Notes: generated by a model from the letters alone, not told the origin. A DNA stretch of 43,493 nucleotides from Nocardioides sp. (GCA_025924815.1 JAICHQ010000016.1:1-43493); one strand, 5' to 3'; counted from the first letter of the stretch, positions 22,668-33,360 are shown. Numbers and translations are program-made.

Positions 22668-25323
22668 CCAAGTCCTGGCTGAGCTGGTCGAGGCTGTGGC
22701 ACTCGCGAGCGACGGCCGTACCCTTCTCGAGCATCACGATGCCGAGCTCCTCGTGCCCGCCGCGCAGCATGGAGACGCCCAGGTTGCTGACGCCGCGCGC
22801 GTACTGGGGCCGGTCGCCCAGGCGGTCGGCCACCTTGAGGTGCTCCAGCCCCAGGTCGTAGTCCTCCCGGCCGAGGCTGGAGAGGACGAGCAGGTGGGGC
22901 ACGATCACCGGCCCGAGCACGGCATCCTTCCCCCGGGTCCCTCTCAGCGCCTGCAGGTGCGGCTCGATCAACGACAGGGCCTGCTGGAGATCGCCACCGC
23001 TCCGCACGATCGCCACGACCCGGGCAGCAGCCGCGAGCGCCTCGCCGTCGAGATCGCCGGCCGACGCGAAGCCGTCGCGGGCGGACTCCGCCAACGACGC
23101 ACCCTCCGCGTACTTCCCCGCGTCGTTGCACGCCTGGGCCTGCGCCAGCTGGATCTCGCGTCTCTGACGTTCGTCGGTGGCGAGGTGTACGGCGCGGGCC
23201 AGGTGTCCCACGGCCTCGCCCGGAGCCCCCAGTGCCTGCGCCCGCACCGCCGCCTGCCGGAGCAGCTCGACCGCCCGGCCGGCGAGGTCGCCGACGTCCG
23301 CGTCGTCGGGCGCCGCCTCGATGGCGGCGACGCAGTGCTGGGCCGCGACCGCGGCGAGCTCGTCCGACCCCCCTCGGGACATCACTTCGAGCAGCTCGAG
23401 GTGGATCTGCTTGCGGTCGCGACGCGAGAGCGTCGCGTAGGCGACCTGGCGGAGCGCGGACTGGACGAACTGGTAGCGGCCCTGCTCGCTGCTCAGCCGG
23501 TCGTGCTCGACGGTGAAGATCTGTGCGCGTACGAGAGCTGCGAGCGCGACCTCGAGATCGCTGACGTCGGCGCACAGCTCGGCGAGCAACGAGGGCTCGA
23601 CCGAGCCGCCCGCGACGCTCGCGCGGTCCACCACCCGCCGCTGCTCAGGATCGAGCCGGTCGAGACGGGCCGAGATCAGGGCCTGCAACGAGGCCGGCGC
23701 GCCGATCTCCGCCAGGTCGAGGCCGTCGGGATCGGCGAGCACGTAGACCCCACCCCGAGGCACCACGAAGTCGCGGTCGATCAACGCGCGGATCGTCTCG
23801 ACGGCGTACGTCGGGATCCCCTCCGCACGCTCGACCAGCTGCTCGCGCACATCGGCCGGCAGGCCGTGGACCAGTCCGTCGACCAGGCTCGCCATCGCGT
23901 CGGCATTGAACGGCTCGAGGTGCAGCACGGTGGCGCGACGGTTGGTGACGAGCTGTGACTGGTCGACCACCAGCTCCGGACGGGCGAGCAGCATCACGAA
24001 GCAGGGGAACGTCGCGGCCGCCATCAGATGCTCGAGGAACAGCACCAGCCCCTCATCGGCGTACTGCGCATCGTCGATCAGCATCACCACCGGCTCGGTG
24101 CCCTGGCTCACCCGCTCGAAGAACGTCGTCCAGGCCGCGAACAGGTCCTCGCGGGCGTGACCGGTCGCCGCCCCGGCGCCGAGGAGCGCACCGAGCCGAG
24201 GGGCCAGCCAGGCGCGTTCCTCGAGATCGTCGACGTACGCCGCGAGGCCGCGCTCGACCAGCTCCCCGGTCTCGACCGGCTCGTCGCTGCCGAGCCCGGT
24301 CTCGAGCCGGCTGCGGACAGCCTCGGCGACGGCGTAGTAGGCGACTCCCTCGCCGTAGGAGACGCACTTGCCGGAGTGCCAGCGGCAGGCATCGGCGAGC
24401 CCGTCGGTGTACTTCGAGAACTCCCAGCCCAGCCTGGTCTTCCCCACCCCGGCCTCGCCGGAGACCACGAGGAGCGCCGGCCGGCGGCTCTCCGCCACGC
24501 CGTGGAACAGCTCCTTGACCATGCGCAGCTCGCGGTCGCGGCCCACGAGCGGCGCCTCCAAGCCGTCGGGCCGCTGGGCACCTCCGGACGCGGCGACGAC
24601 GGCTCGCGCCGCCCACAGCGGAACGGGTTCGGCCTTGCCCTTCAGCGGGTGGGACCCGACGTCGGCGAATGAGATCGAGCCACTGGTCAGTAGGCGCGTC
24701 GTCTCGTCGACCCACACCTGTCCCGGGGCCGCGATCGACTGCACCCGGCTGGCAGTGTTCACCGGGTCTCCCGCGACCATCCCCTGCATCTGCGCGCCGA
24801 CGGTCACCGCCACCTCGCCGGTGACGATGCCGACGCGCATGGCCAGACCGTCGACCCCGATCTCGGAGCCCAGCGCGGTGGCCGCGGCGACCAGCTCCAG
24901 GCCGGCGCGCACGGACCGCTCGGCGTCGTCCTCGTGGGTCGTCGGGACGCCCCAGACCGCCATCACCGCGTCGCCGATGAACTTCTCGACGCTGCCGCCG
25001 TAGCGGGCCACGATCCGCGAGCACTCCTCGAAGTACCGGCTCAAGAGCTCGCGGACGTCCTCCTGGTCGCGCGACTCCGACAACGGCGTGAAGCCCACCA
25101 GGTCACCGAAGAGCACGCTGGTGATCCGGCGCGAGGCGACGGGTGTCACGGGGTCGCGAGGAGTCGCACCGGTCAGCGACGTCCCGCACTCGAGGCAGAA
25201 CTTCGCTCCGGGCACGATCGCGGTCCCGCACGACGGGCAGGCCGCGCGCTGAGGTGCCCCGCACTCGGTGCAGAACTTCGCCCCGCCGGGTTGGGGCGCC
25301 GCGCAGACGGTGCACTCGGTCAT
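22615..25323 (-). CDS. Zinc-ribbon class III nucleotidyl cyclase with AAA and TPR regions (frameshifted near its 3' end)
   Basis: 902 residues as it reads. Two zinc ribbons come first (Cys 4, 7, 18, 21 and 29, 32, 43, 46). A class III cyclase domain follows (about 68-245), with metal ligands in LFGDLVGFT and FIGDAVMAVWG, the adenine-type Lys in EKFIGD and the Asn/Arg pair in DPVNTASR, so adenylate cyclase activity is predicted. Next comes an AAA/STAND ATPase with P-loop VSGEAGVGKTRLG and a helical repeat region. The last 14 codons (after SQDL) are out of frame, and the natural C-terminus is encoded in shifted frames to 21841. It lies 17 nt after the cNMP-binding MFS gene and just before the DVEGH peptides. 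Confidence 0.9.
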   Translation of the reverse strand: MTECTVCAAPQPGGAKFCTECGAPQRAACPSCGTAIVPGAKFCLECGTSLTGATPRDPVTPVASRRITSVLFGDLVGFTPLSESRDQEDVRELLSRYFEECSRIVARYGGSVEKFIGDAVMAVWGVPTTHEDDAERSVRAGLELVAAATALGSEIGVDGLAMRVGIVTGEVAVTVGAQMQGMVAGDPVNTASRVQSIAAPGQVWVDETTRLLTSGSISFADVGSHPLKGKAEPVPLWAARAVVAASGGAQRPDGLEAPLVGRDRELRMVKELFHGVAESRRPALLVVSGEAGVGKTRLGWEFSKYTDGLADACRWHSGKCVSYGEGVAYYAVAEAVRSRLETGLGSDEPVETGELVERGLAAYVDDLEERAWLAPRLGALLGAGAATGHAREDLFAAWTTFFERVSQGTEPVVMLIDDAQYADEGLVLFLEHLMAAATFPCFVMLLARPELVVDQSQLVTNRRATVLHLEPFNADAMASLVDGLVHGLPADVREQLVERAEGIPTYAVETIRALIDRDFVVPRGGVYVLADPDGLDLAEIGAPASLQALISARLDRLDPEQRRVVDRASVAGGSVEPSLLAELCADVSDLEVALAALVRAQIFTVEHDRLSSEQGRYQFVQSALRQVAYATLSRRDRKQIHLELLEVMSRGGSDELAAVAAQHCVAAIEAAPDDADVGDLAGRAVELLRQAAVRAQALGAPGEAVGHLARAVHLATDERQRREIQLAQAQACNDAGKYAEGASLAESARDGFASAGDLDGEALAAAARVVAIVRSGGDLQQALSLIEPHLQALRGTRGKDAVLGPVIVPHLLVLSSLGREDYDLGLEHLKVADRLGDRPQYARGVSNLGVSMLRGGHEELGIVMLEKGTAVARECHSLDQLSQDLATSPPPWRSVTRSTPLG

Positions 25324-25340
25324 GTCGTCGGCAGCCTCGG

Positions 25341-27068
25341 TCAGGCCCGGAGCCGGCGTACGACGACTTCCTCGGCGAGGCGGTTGGCCTCACCCTGGCC
25401 GGTGACCGCGTCGAGGAACTCCTCGCGCGGGAGGGCCAGGAGGACGGTGTCCTCGCCGGCGGTGATGGTCGCGGTGCGGGGGACGTCGCGCAACAGGCCG
25501 ATCTCGCCGAAGTAGTCGCCCGGGCCCTCCTCGCGCAGCAGGTGCCCGTCGGCGGCGGTGACCCGGACGCTGCCCGACTCGATGACGTAGAAGCGGTCGG
25601 ACTCGTCGCCCTCGCGGACGACCACGTCTCCGGACGCGACCTCGACGCGGACCAGCGCGCGCGCCAGCGCGTCGAGGGTGATCGGGTTGAGCGGTGCGAA
25701 CATCGCGATGGCCTTCAGCAGCGGCAGGCCCGCGGGCGCCTCGAGGCGCCGATCCATGCTACGCAACCGTGGCATGCCGAGGACGGCGACGGCCCCGACC
25801 CCCAGCCCGAGGACGGCCATGGTCGTGCGCAGCCCCCACAGGTGGAGCATCACGGGGGTGATCGCGGACCCGAGCGCCATCGTGGCGATCAGGCAGGTCT
25901 CGAACGCGCCGAACACTCGGCCGAGCACGGCGTCGGGGGTGAGCCGCTGGATCACCGTGAAGACGTTGACGTCGACCAGGGGGTTGGCGAAGCCCAGGAA
26001 GGCCATCACCGCGAACGCCATCACCGGCGACGGCCAGATGGTGACCAGGATCAGGGGGAACGACCAGAGGAAGACGCCGATCCCGAGGTCCTGCCCGAGC
26101 TTGTGCTTGGAGGCCCGGGCGATCGCGAAGATGCCGCCCACGATCGCCGCGAGTCCGGAGGTGGAGTCGAGCAGGCCTACCCCCTTGGCGCCGGTGTGCA
26201 GGATCTCGACGGCCATCACCAGTGGGAACACGGCCGTGGCGCCGGCGACCACCGTCTGGGCCGAGCCCTGGATGACGGTGACCAGCAGGTCCTTGTCGTG
26301 CCAGATCGCCCGGAAGCCGGCCGAGAGCGTGGTGAAGAAGCTCTCGACCTCCTCCTCGACCTCCTCGAGGAGCGACTCCTTGTCGTCCGGCTTCGACTCG
26401 GCCTCCTGGGCCGGGGGGTTCTCCACGCGAATGCCGGAGACCATGAACATCGACCACGCGAACGAGGCGACGTTGAGCAGGAAGACGACCTCCACGTCGG
26501 CGATCACCAAGAGCCCCGCCCCGATCGCCGGGCCGACGAAGATCGCCAGGCTCTCCAGCGTGCTGGAGGTGCCGTTGGAGGCGGTCAGCTCCTCGGTCGT
26601 GTTGGCCAGCTGCGGGGTGAGCGCGCCTTGGGCGGCGCGGAACGCCGAGCCGCCGAACGAGGTGAGGATGGCGAGCGCGAAGATCGGCAGGGCCGGGGTG
26701 TCGGCGTACAGGCAGGCCGTGGCGCCGGCGATCAGGACGGCGCAGTAGAGGTCGCTGTAGATCATCACCCGCTTGCGCGAGTACTTGTCGGCGAACGTCG
26801 AGACGAACGGCGTCCCGATGGCCATCACGGCCAACCGGATCGCGATGAAGATTCCGACGGCCTTCGCCCCGCCCACGTCGTACGCCCAGACGGAGACGGC
26901 GGTGGCGTAGGCCCAGTTGCCGATCAGGGAGCCGGTGAAGGCCAGCTGCATGCGGCGCAGGTTGCGGTTGACGAAGACCGACCGGAGCGACCCGAAGGTC
27001 TCGCCGAAGAACGCGCGCACCGCGCTGCGCTCGTCGGCCACGGCCACGGTCTCGCCCACGGCTCCCAC
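25341..27068 (-). CDS. MFS transporter fused to a C-terminal cyclic-nucleotide-binding domain
   Basis: 575 residues from GTG with GGGGAG upstream. The MFS body (about 25-440, 10-12 helices) shows the loop motif DKYSRKRVMIYSD; an acidic charged stretch near residues 220-245 is the central cytoplasmic loop. The C-terminal domain (about 455-575) has a phosphate-binding cassette GDYFGEIGLLRDVPRTATI with the expected Glu and Arg, so it should bind cAMP or cGMP. The cargo is unknown. It is followed after 17 nt by the predicted cyclase, pairing a maker and a sensor of cyclic nucleotide in one operon. Confidence 0.9.
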   Translation of the reverse strand: MGAVGETVAVADERSAVRAFFGETFGSLRSVFVNRNLRRMQLAFTGSLIGNWAYATAVSVWAYDVGGAKAVGIFIAIRLAVMAIGTPFVSTFADKYSRKRVMIYSDLYCAVLIAGATACLYADTPALPIFALAILTSFGGSAFRAAQGALTPQLANTTEELTASNGTSSTLESLAIFVGPAIGAGLLVIADVEVVFLLNVASFAWSMFMVSGIRVENPPAQEAESKPDDKESLLEEVEEEVESFFTTLSAGFRAIWHDKDLLVTVIQGSAQTVVAGATAVFPLVMAVEILHTGAKGVGLLDSTSGLAAIVGGIFAIARASKHKLGQDLGIGVFLWSFPLILVTIWPSPVMAFAVMAFLGFANPLVDVNVFTVIQRLTPDAVLGRVFGAFETCLIATMALGSAITPVMLHLWGLRTTMAVLGLGVGAVAVLGMPRLRSMDRRLEAPAGLPLLKAIAMFAPLNPITLDALARALVRVEVASGDVVVREGDESDRFYVIESGSVRVTAADGHLLREEGPGDYFGEIGLLRDVPRTATITAGEDTVLLALPREEFLDAVTGQGEANRLAEEVVVRRLRA

Positions 27069-27169
27069 TCCCCAGTCCCACCCTCGGATGCCCGAGCGTC
27101 GCCAGCGTAGGGGAGACGGGTCCCCCTGTCAGGCACCTCGCCGATCTCCTGTCCGCGCCCGACCTCCCG

Positions 27170-27217
27170 GGTCGTCCGCCTCAGAGAGGGCCCTGGGTCA
27201 TCGTGGAGCGGACGACC
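27170..27217. repeat. REP-like 48-bp palindromic repeat, copy 1
   Basis: Arms GGTCGTCCGC (27170-27179) and GCGGACGACC (27208-27217) enclose a variable middle that keeps TGGGTCA in the same place as copy 2. Equal length, equal arms and a conserved internal word mark it as a mobile or dispersed intergenic palindrome rather than chance. Confidence 0.7.
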
Positions 27218-27484
27218 GGAGGGCTGTGGAGAGCGGACGACCCCCTCGCCGGCTTCTCGGCAGTCTGGAGCTCAGCAACGGCGACGAGCTCAGGACTGGA
27301 GCTGGTCCTCGGCGAACGAGGCCGGGTCGGCACGGTCGTGGTGCTCGAGATCGACGGGAGAGCGACATCGCACGCGAGCGCAACCTGGTCACCACCGGTG
27401 TCGTCGTACTCCGCTGCACTGCTCGGGAGATCCGCGACCGTTCGTCCCTGATCGCGGCCTCGCTCCGAGCGGTCGGCGTCGGCC

Positions 27485-27532
27485 GGTCGTCCGCCTGACA
27501 GATGGCGATGGGTCACTCGCAGGCGGACGACC
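27485..27532. repeat. REP-like 48-bp palindromic repeat, copy 2
   Basis: Perfect 11-bp arms GGTCGTCCGCC (27485-27495) and GGCGGACGACC (27522-27532) with a 26-nt middle. It lies 16 bp beyond the stop of the acyl-CoA ligase gene and may also serve as its terminator. Confidence 0.7.
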
Positions 27533-27547
27533 CGACCGAACGAGCGG

Positions 27548-29377
<1,830 letters not shown>

Positions 29378-29477
29378 TGTCTCTCCTGGGGCGAGGAACA
29401 CGGCGAGGGCGGTCCGAGATCGTCAATCTAGTTGACCCCGTGACCTTCAGGTGGGCAACGAGCCTCCGGCCACCGGG

Positions 29478-30797
29478 TCACACACGCCGTCCCAGCACCC
29501 GCAGCCGCCCCTGGTCGTCGAGCACCCCGGCATCCCCGGTGCTCAGCCACCGGTCGTCGGGCCCACCGCTCGACGCGGCCGTCGACCGGGACCGCTGGCC
29601 GTGGTAGCCGGCCATCAACCCCGGGCTCGCGACCTGGATCTCGCCGTCCTCGGAGATGCGCACCTCGGTGCCGGGCAGCGGCCGACCGGCGGTGCGGCTG
29701 CCGACGTCGGACGGCAGCGCGACGCTGACCGCTCCGGTCCGGGCGCGGCCGTACGCCTCGAGGACGGTCACCCCGGCGCTGGCGAAGAAGTCGGCCAGGT
29801 CGGTGTCCAGACCGGTCCCGGCGCTCACGACGAACCGCAGCCGGTCACCGAACGCCTCGTGCACGTCGCTGTGCACCTTCTTCTCCAGCGACCGCTGCCG
29901 CCGCAGGAACCCCGATCCTTGCCGCTCCTCGATCTCCCCGCGCAGCTGCCGGAGCATCGCCGGCGTGCCGGTCACCACCGTCGGCCGCACCATCGGCAAC
30001 GCCCGGCCACGGTCTTCGGGCGTCCCCTCCAGCGCGATCGGGAAGCCCACCGCCAGCTGGGCCCCCAGCACGGCCCGGGCGTACGTCGACCGCAGCGGCA
30101 GCGCGACGTACACCAGGTCGGTCTCGCCGAGCTCGCCGAGCATCGCGATCGCGGTCGCCTGGTAGGTCAGCGCCGCATGGGTCAGGCGTACGCCGCGCCG
30201 CCCGCGCGTGGGGTCGGTGACGTAGGGCAGGGCGGCCAGGCCCTGGCGGCGTACGGCGTACAGCCGCTGCGACAGCGCGCGTGGGTGCTGCCGGAGGTGC
30301 TCGTGCCCGAGCGTCAGGAGACCCTCGAGCGTGAGCACGCGCTCGTCGGGGAAGTCGCCGTCCACCTGCACGACCTTGATCACGTCACGGATGCGAGCCC
30401 GGATCCGCCACAGCGTGTGCACGGTGTCGTAGTCCTCCGCGATCACCACGCGGGCCCGGGAGTCGGCGAGGAGGTGGGTGATCGCGTCGTCACCGGCGTC
30501 GGGGTCGACGGCGGTCACGGCGCCACCGGCCCAGAGGGTCGCGAGATGGGCCAGGACCCACTCGAAGCGGCTGGAGGTGACGATCGCGACCCGGTCCTCC
30601 GGCTCGATGCCGAGCGCCAGCAGTCCCCCCGCCAGCCCCTCGACGAGCTCGTGCGTGTGCGCCCAGGTCGACTCCTGCCAGCCGCCCTCGACGGGGTAGT
30701 AGTAGGCGTCCGCGTCGGGGCTGCACTCCACCCGCTCGAGGAACATGTGCACCAGTGACCGAGGGCGCTTGTCGATCACCACGGGGTCGATGGCCAC
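29478..30797 (-). CDS. Degenerate acyl-CoA-ligase-like protein (truncated AMP-binding paralogue)
   Basis: About 439 residues, taking the GTG at 30797 with AGGAG 7 nt upstream (a GTG at 30812 is possible). The N-terminal and central AMP-binding fold is recognisable and aligns with the FadD neighbour. However, the P-loop TSGTTGRPKG is replaced by VTDPTRGRRGVRLTH and YGLTET by YGRARTG. The protein ends at the hinge (GRLRVLGRRV), so the C-terminal catalytic-lysine domain is absent. Catalysis as a normal ligase is unlikely. The open frame is intact, so it may be a non-catalytic partner or an early-stage relic. Confidence 0.82.
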   Translation of the reverse strand: MAIDPVVIDKRPRSLVHMFLERVECSPDADAYYYPVEGGWQESTWAHTHELVEGLAGGLLALGIEPEDRVAIVTSSRFEWVLAHLATLWAGGAVTAVDPDAGDDAITHLLADSRARVVIAEDYDTVHTLWRIRARIRDVIKVVQVDGDFPDERVLTLEGLLTLGHEHLRQHPRALSQRLYAVRRQGLAALPYVTDPTRGRRGVRLTHAALTYQATAIAMLGELGETDLVYVALPLRSTYARAVLGAQLAVGFPIALEGTPEDRGRALPMVRPTVVTGTPAMLRQLRGEIEERQGSGFLRRQRSLEKKVHSDVHEAFGDRLRFVVSAGTGLDTDLADFFASAGVTVLEAYGRARTGAVSVALPSDVGSRTAGRPLPGTEVRISEDGEIQVASPGLMAGYHGQRSRSTAASSGGPDDRWLSTGDAGVLDDQGRLRVLGRRV

Positions 30798-30846
30798 CCG
30801 CACGCTCCTCACTCGCCGATGGGCTCACTCTAGTGAGCCGTCGCCG

Positions 30847-31797
30847 TCAGTCCTGGACCGCCTTGGCGATCGCGATGCACCGGGTGATCCACGCGCGCTC
30901 CTCGGCATCGAGGTCGCGACCGGCGCGCTGGGCGTCCTCCACCGACCAGTTGGCGTTGAGCACCATCCGGACCACGACCCAGTCCCGGGCCCGGTCCTCG
31001 TCGAGACCGGCGGCGTCGACCAGGGTGTGGAAGCGTCGCCGCAGGCCGCCCCGGACGTCGCCGCCGAGCTCGTCGTACCGGTTCCAGAGCATGGGGGCGA
31101 GCTCGTAGTGAGGGTCCCCCGACATCGGCTTGGGATCGATCACCAGCCACGCGCCGCGCTCCGGGTCGAGGCCGGGCGGGGCGGCCAGCACGTTCTCGTA
31201 GTGAAGATCACCGTGGATGATCCGGCCGACGCCCGCCGGTGCGGCGACCAGGTCGCGGCCCAGGGACAGCGCCTGCTCGCGGTAGCGCAGCGGGATCGGG
31301 ATGTCGCGCGGCTGCGTTGCCAGCGCCTCGAGCCAGCGGTCGACGTACGACGTGACGGTCGCGAGCTGCGGGAGCGCAGGCAGGTGCAGCGCGGGGTATA
31401 GGCCCGCCACGATCTCGCAGGCCTCCAGGTCCCACACGTCGGTCAGGTCACGTCGGTCGAGCCGTTCGAGGAGGAAGGCCCGGCGGTGCGGGTCGGCACG
31501 CAGCAGCCGGACCGTGCCGCGGCCGCGCCAGTGTTGCAGGGCGAGCGCCTCGTGGAGCGACTCGTCGTCGCCGTCGAAGCTGATCTTGAGCACGGCCGGC
31601 TCGCCGTCGTCGGTCAGCACGGGTGCCACCAGCGAGCAGAACCCGTACCAGAGCTCGTCGCCGTCGCGGCTCAGCTCCCACTCGTCGAGCAGGTCGGCGA
31701 ACAGCCGCGGCAGGCGGTCGAGCCACACTCCCCAGTCGGGCCCCAGCCCACGCTGCTCGTCCAGACCCGGTGGCAGCGCGATCGGCACGTCGGCCAT
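30847..31797 (-). CDS. Aminoglycoside/hydroxyurea-type phosphotransferase (APH fold)
   Basis: 316 residues. The kinase-like fold shows the nucleotide-binding Lys region PAVLKISF, the catalytic loop IIHGDLHYENVL and the metal-binding VIDPKPMSGDPHYELAPMLWNR, matching the APH_6_hur family (streptomycin 6-kinase and hydroxyurea phosphotransferase type). The natural substrate is unknown; many chromosomal members do not confer resistance. It starts at ATG 31797, about 25 nt after the small CxxC protein gene, and ends about 50 bp before the degenerate ligase gene. Confidence 0.88.
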   Translation of the reverse strand: MADVPIALPPGLDEQRGLGPDWGVWLDRLPRLFADLLDEWELSRDGDELWYGFCSLVAPVLTDDGEPAVLKISFDGDDESLHEALALQHWRGRGTVRLLRADPHRRAFLLERLDRRDLTDVWDLEACEIVAGLYPALHLPALPQLATVTSYVDRWLEALATQPRDIPIPLRYREQALSLGRDLVAAPAGVGRIIHGDLHYENVLAAPPGLDPERGAWLVIDPKPMSGDPHYELAPMLWNRYDELGGDVRGGLRRRFHTLVDAAGLDEDRARDWVVVRMVLNANWSVEDAQRAGRDLDAEERAWITRCIAIAKAVQD

Positions 31798-31820
31798 CGT
31801 GGCACCCGGGGCAACGGGAG

Positions 31821-32117
31821 TCAGGCGGAGCGGAGTCCTGCAGCCTCGTCACAGGTGCGGCAACGGGTGTCCTGGCTGAACCGTTCGAACGGGTAGCGGC
31901 TGCGGCCGAACTCGTGCAGCGAGTCCAGCAGCAGGCCGCAGAGGGCCCGCTCCGTGTCGCGCCCGGCGGCATGGACGAGCCCGGCCGGCACGAGCCGGTC
32001 CGTGCGTCGCAGCCCCGATCGACGGCGCTGGACCGTCTGGTCCTCGGCGAAGGTCCGGACCACGGCGGGGTGCGATGCGGAGCCGTGCTCCGAGAGGAGG
32101 CTGGTCATGTCTGCCAT
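31821..32117 (-). CDS. Small conserved-looking protein with a C-terminal CxxC motif
   Basis: 98 residues from ATG 32117 (ATG 32108 is an alternative). The C-terminal half contains VHAAGRDTERALCG, then RYPFERFSQDTRCRTCDEA, so His, Cys and the CRTC pair could form a zinc site. No signal peptide or membrane helix is seen. It is co-oriented with the phosphotransferase gene 23 nt downstream and divergent from the winged-helix gene. The function is unknown. It is retained because the residue pattern resembles small zinc-binding actinobacterial proteins rather than antisense noise. Confidence 0.5.
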   Translation of the reverse strand: MADMTSLLSEHGSASHPAVVRTFAEDQTVQRRRSGLRRTDRLVPAGLVHAAGRDTERALCGLLLDSLHEFGRSRYPFERFSQDTRCRTCDEAAGLRSA

Positions 32118-32241
32118 CGTGACACCGGCCTCGGCGCGCCACCGGGCGTTCCCCGAACGGCGACCGAAGGGTCGTCCGGCCTAGTCCCTGCGGGCCAGCA
32201 CGGACGGCACGAGTGTCGGCGTGTCGTCCTACCGTGGCCCT

Positions 32242-33360
32242 GTGACGGCCTACGCCTGGGACGAGCTGCGGGGGCTGAGTCTGGCCAGACAGTTCCCCGA
32301 TCTCGAGGGACGCGGGCCGGCGGCCGTGACGGAGGCCGTCCGGCGGATCGGGCCGATCCAGTCGCAGACCGCGCGCTCGCCGTACGTCGCACTGGGCGCG
32401 CGTCTTCCGGGCGTGACCCACGACGCCGTGACCGCGGCGTACGAGTCGCACGCGATCGTGCGAGGTAGCTCGATCCGAGGCACGGTCCACACCTCCACGG
32501 CGACCCAGCATGCGCTTCTAGACGCCACGACCCGGGTCGGTCAGCGGGCAGTCTGGGTGCGACACCTCCGCCTCCGGCACACCGAGGTGGAGGAGCTGTG
32601 GCAGGCAACGGAGCAGTTCGCGGCGGACGAGTGGCGCCCGGCCGACGAGCTGTTCGACCACGTGGGCACCTGGCTGCGCGCGCACGACGAGGAGGTCCCC
32701 GAGGCGGTCGACCGTGGCCTGGGCCGCTATCTCGCCTTCGGCCACGGCGGGCTGCTGCGCCGCCCGCTGACGAGTGCGTGGTCGGGCCAGGGAGCAGCGG
32801 GGTACCGCACGGCCACGTCCGTGCTGCCCGACCGGGTCGTCCCGGGCGACGTGCTCGTGGCGGCGGCCCGGCTGCACCTCGCGTCGTACGGCCCGGCCAC
32901 CCGCCGCGACGTCGCGTGGTGGTCGGGCTTGGGGCTGCGCCGCGTCGACGACCTGCTCTCCCGGCTCGACCTGACCTGGCGCGAAGGGCCGGGAGGCCAG
33001 CCGTACGCCGACGTCCCCGATGCGCCGGCCGCGCGCGACCTGCCCGGAGTCCGCCTGCTCCCCGAGTTCGACGCGGTGCTCTGCGGCTACGACCCGAAGG
33101 CGCGCGACCGGTTCGTCGGTCCGGCCGACCACTGGCTCCTATGGCACCGGAACAACGGCTACATGCTGGCGCCGGTGCTGGCGGACGGGCGGGTCGGTGG
33201 CCACTGGCGGATCGAGGGCTCGGGACGCAGCAAGATGCTCGTCGTCAGGTCCTTCGCCGGCTCTCGCAAGCCCCGCAAGGCCGAGCTCGAGGAGCCGGTC
33301 GCCGCGCTGTCGGCCGCGCTGGGCGTGAGCCTGGAGTCGGTGACCGTCACCCGGGCGTAA
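32242..33360 (+). CDS. Winged-helix DNA-binding protein, AlkZ-like (HTH_42)
   Basis: 372 residues from GTG 32242, chosen because family members begin just before the LRGLSLARQF helix; GTG 32221 would add seven residues. The tandem winged-helix family signature includes IGPIQSQTARSPYVALGAR, with the Q-S-Q motif at residues 40-42 that corresponds to the catalytic QxQ of the AlkZ/YcaQ DNA glycosylases, then VRGSSIRGTVH and the C-terminal LPEFDAVLCGYDPKARDRFV. A role in unhooking or excising alkylated or crosslinked bases is inferred. It stands alone on the plus strand, divergent from the small CxxC gene. Confidence 0.85.
   Translation: MTAYAWDELRGLSLARQFPDLEGRGPAAVTEAVRRIGPIQSQTARSPYVALGARLPGVTHDAVTAAYESHAIVRGSSIRGTVHTSTATQHALLDATTRVGQRAVWVRHLRLRHTEVEELWQATEQFAADEWRPADELFDHVGTWLRAHDEEVPEAVDRGLGRYLAFGHGGLLRRPLTSAWSGQGAAGYRTATSVLPDRVVPGDVLVAAARLHLASYGPATRRDVAWWSGLGLRRVDDLLSRLDLTWREGPGGQPYADVPDAPAARDLPGVRLLPEFDAVLCGYDPKARDRFVGPADHWLLWHRNNGYMLAPVLADGRVGGHWRIEGSGRSKMLVVRSFAGSRKPRKAELEEPVAALSAALGVSLESVTVTRA

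Larger units (their letters stand above)
27069..27547. other. 479-bp intergenic region with a pair of 48-bp palindromic repeats
   Basis: No reading frame here looks like a real gene: none has a ribosome binding site, a recognisable domain or normal composition. The region carries two copies of a 48-bp element (27170-27217 and 27485-27532) and an extra half-arm GCGGACGACC at 27233-27242. It should also contain the promoter of the minus-strand MFS-cyclase operon. Confidence 0.6.

Noticed and set aside
22190..22670. Programmed ribosomal frameshifting in the cyclase gene
   Set aside because: Three separate shifts in 480 bp without slippery heptamers or a common structure make programmed shifting implausible compared with mutation or sequence error.
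25143..27110. 655-codon plus-strand frame opposite the MFS-cNMP gene
   Set aside because: The composition is Asp/Gly/Arg-rich without a fold, while the minus-strand protein has clear MFS and cNMP motifs.
27203..27451. Possible small plus-strand gene between the REP-like repeats
   Set aside because: It starts inside repeat copy 1, lacks a ribosome binding site and has no recognisable features.
30847..31797. Annotating the APH-fold gene as an antibiotic-resistance determinant
   Set aside because: Chromosomal APH_6_hur homologues are common and their substrates are usually unknown; nothing in the sequence or context supports a resistance role.
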